A stretch of DNA of 64,000 nucleotides from Peribacillus asahii (GTDB lineage: Bacteria; Bacillota; Bacilli; Bacillales; DSM-1321): the NCBI RefSeq assembly GCF_004006295.1, contig NZ_CP026095.1, positions 1,350,001-1,414,000 of the forward strand, given 5' to 3'. Under the pieces are notes generated by a model that had not been told where the DNA came from, made no database searches, and worked only from the letters and a program-made list of their open reading frames with translations. Position 1 is the first letter of the stretch. Every line of letters starts with the position of its first letter. Of the stretch, positions 62,610 to 64,000 are shown piece by piece. A program made the position numbers and the translations under genes.

Positions 62610-63269
62610 ATGAATAAACATTGGAGTATACTAGCTATTATATTATGCTCGACTATTGTGTTATCAGGGTGTTGGGCCAGTGTCTCTCCAGAGGAAAAAG
62701 TGTATCGAATACTAGAAGAGTCAGTAAAGAAAGAATATGAATTTGAAGAACAGCACGAACGAATTACACAGCTAGAAAAGGAAGAAAAGAAAATATATCA
62801 AGACATTATTGAATTAGGTTGGCGGCAATCAGGTTCTATTAGAACTTTAGCGGAAGAGGCGTTGGACAATATTGGGGAAAGAGAAAAAATTCTTGCCACG
62901 GAACATAAAAAAATTCAAGCTTCTCAAAAAACATCCATGAAAATGGAAAATCAAATTGATAAAATCGAACGAGAAGAAATAAAGAAACAAGTCATAACTC
63001 TCCATAAAACGATGAACAAACGTTACGAAACGTATGAGAAGTTATATGAAGCATATAGGCAAAGTTTAGTTTATGATCGAGAATTATATGAAATGTTTAC
63101 GAATGAAACTTTGAAAATGGATCAGCTGCAAGAACAAATTGAAAAAATAAATAAAAGTTATGAAAAAGTACTGCGTTATTATGAACAATTTAATGAATTA
63201 ACGGAAACATTTATGCAACAAAAATCAGATTTTTATCGAAAAAACGAACTGGAAAATGATAGAGAATGA
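62610..63269 (+). CDS. ykyA: YkyA-family coiled-coil lipoprotein
   Basis: A 219-residue lipoprotein (lipobox VLSGC) whose mature part is almost wholly charged helices, Glu/Lys/Gln rich, predicted coiled coil from about residue 30 to 200. YkyA precedes pdhA in B. subtilis. Function unknown; location outside the membrane. Start ATG 62610 with GGGGAGG some distance upstream. Confidence 0.88.
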   Translation: MNKHWSILAIILCSTIVLSGCWASVSPEEKVYRILEESVKKEYEFEEQHERITQLEKEEKKIYQDIIELGWRQSGSIRTLAEEALDNIGEREKILATEHKKIQASQKTSMKMENQIDKIEREEIKKQVITLHKTMNKRYETYEKLYEAYRQSLVYDRELYEMFTNETLKMDQLQEQIEKINKSYEKVLRYYEQFNELTETFMQQKSDFYRKNELENDRE

Positions 63270-63295
63270 AAACTGGCTGATTGGCCAGTTTTTTT
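63268..63295 (+). terminator. terminator of ykyA
   Basis: AACTGGC - 6 b - GCCAGTT followed by TTTTT. Confidence 0.8.

Positions 63296-64000
<705 letters not shown>

Overview
The window is a low-GC chromosomal segment of an endospore-forming Bacillaceae bacterium. The evidence is an alpha/beta SASP, a Spo0E-like phosphatase, SigI/RsgI, a YjcZ-like mini-protein and a diaminopimelate pathway of the acetylated type. From about 15.8 kb to the right edge the gene order follows, from memory, the Bacillus subtilis ktrD - ykrP - mhqR - ykvI - ykvS - ptsHI - ykwC - patA - cheV - ykyB - ykuE - ykuI - ykuJ - ykuL - ccpC - dapH - ykuR - ykuU - ykuV - ktrC - rnjA - rpoY - ykrA - def - ykyA - pdhA backbone, with many local insertions and losses. 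It is clearly not B. subtilis itself: prfC and extra transporters are present, and many ykv/yku genes are absent.

Layout. 0-5 kb: a truncated yidC, two unrecognised small genes, and a YtrA-like regulator, ABC ATPase, large permease and ECF sigma operon behind a promoter/operator pair. 5-13 kb: csp, prfC, an EAL phosphodiesterase, ftsW, an aldehyde dehydrogenase, and a manganese riboswitch with TerC. 13-21.6 kb: sigI with a frameshifted rsgI, SASP, ktrD with a structured leader, a B12/radical-SAM protein, an acyltransferase, a Spo0E-like protein and a PilZ protein. 21.6-31.5 kb: ZIP and MFS transporters, mhqR, an M3 peptidase, ykvI, lipoproteins and a FetAB-type ABC system. 31.7-37 kb: ptsH, frameshifted ptsI, two dehydrogenases and patA. 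37-47 kb: two convergent corA genes, cheV, ykyB, a crcB pair, ykuE, an SLC13 permease and ykuI. 47-57.7 kb: small redox, MBL and CBS proteins, an MFS pump, ccpC, DAP genes, peroxiredoxin and ktrC. 57.8-64 kb: rnjA-rpoY, ykrA, def, ykyA and the start of pdhA.

Functional links. KtrC (57.0 kb) and KtrD (15.8 kb) should form one K+ uptake system; Ktr systems and DarB/YkuL are known c-di-AMP targets. Three proteins belong to c-di-GMP signalling: an intact EAL enzyme, the degenerate EAL protein YkuI and a PilZ receptor. PatA, DapH and YkuR are the acetyl-branch steps to diaminopimelate.

The most unusual feature is a dispersed family of non-coding elements: six copies of 56-388 bp, plus one solo right end. 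They share exact ends, a TTTAT-type pentamer at most boundaries, several nested stems, and no ORF. They sit at gene ends; two lie directly on the stop codons of prfC and cheV. They look like non-autonomous IS200/IS605-type elements carrying an orphan structured (omega-RNA-like) RNA. Two single-base frameshifts, in ptsI (a G6 run) and rsgI, are either real lesions or homopolymer errors.
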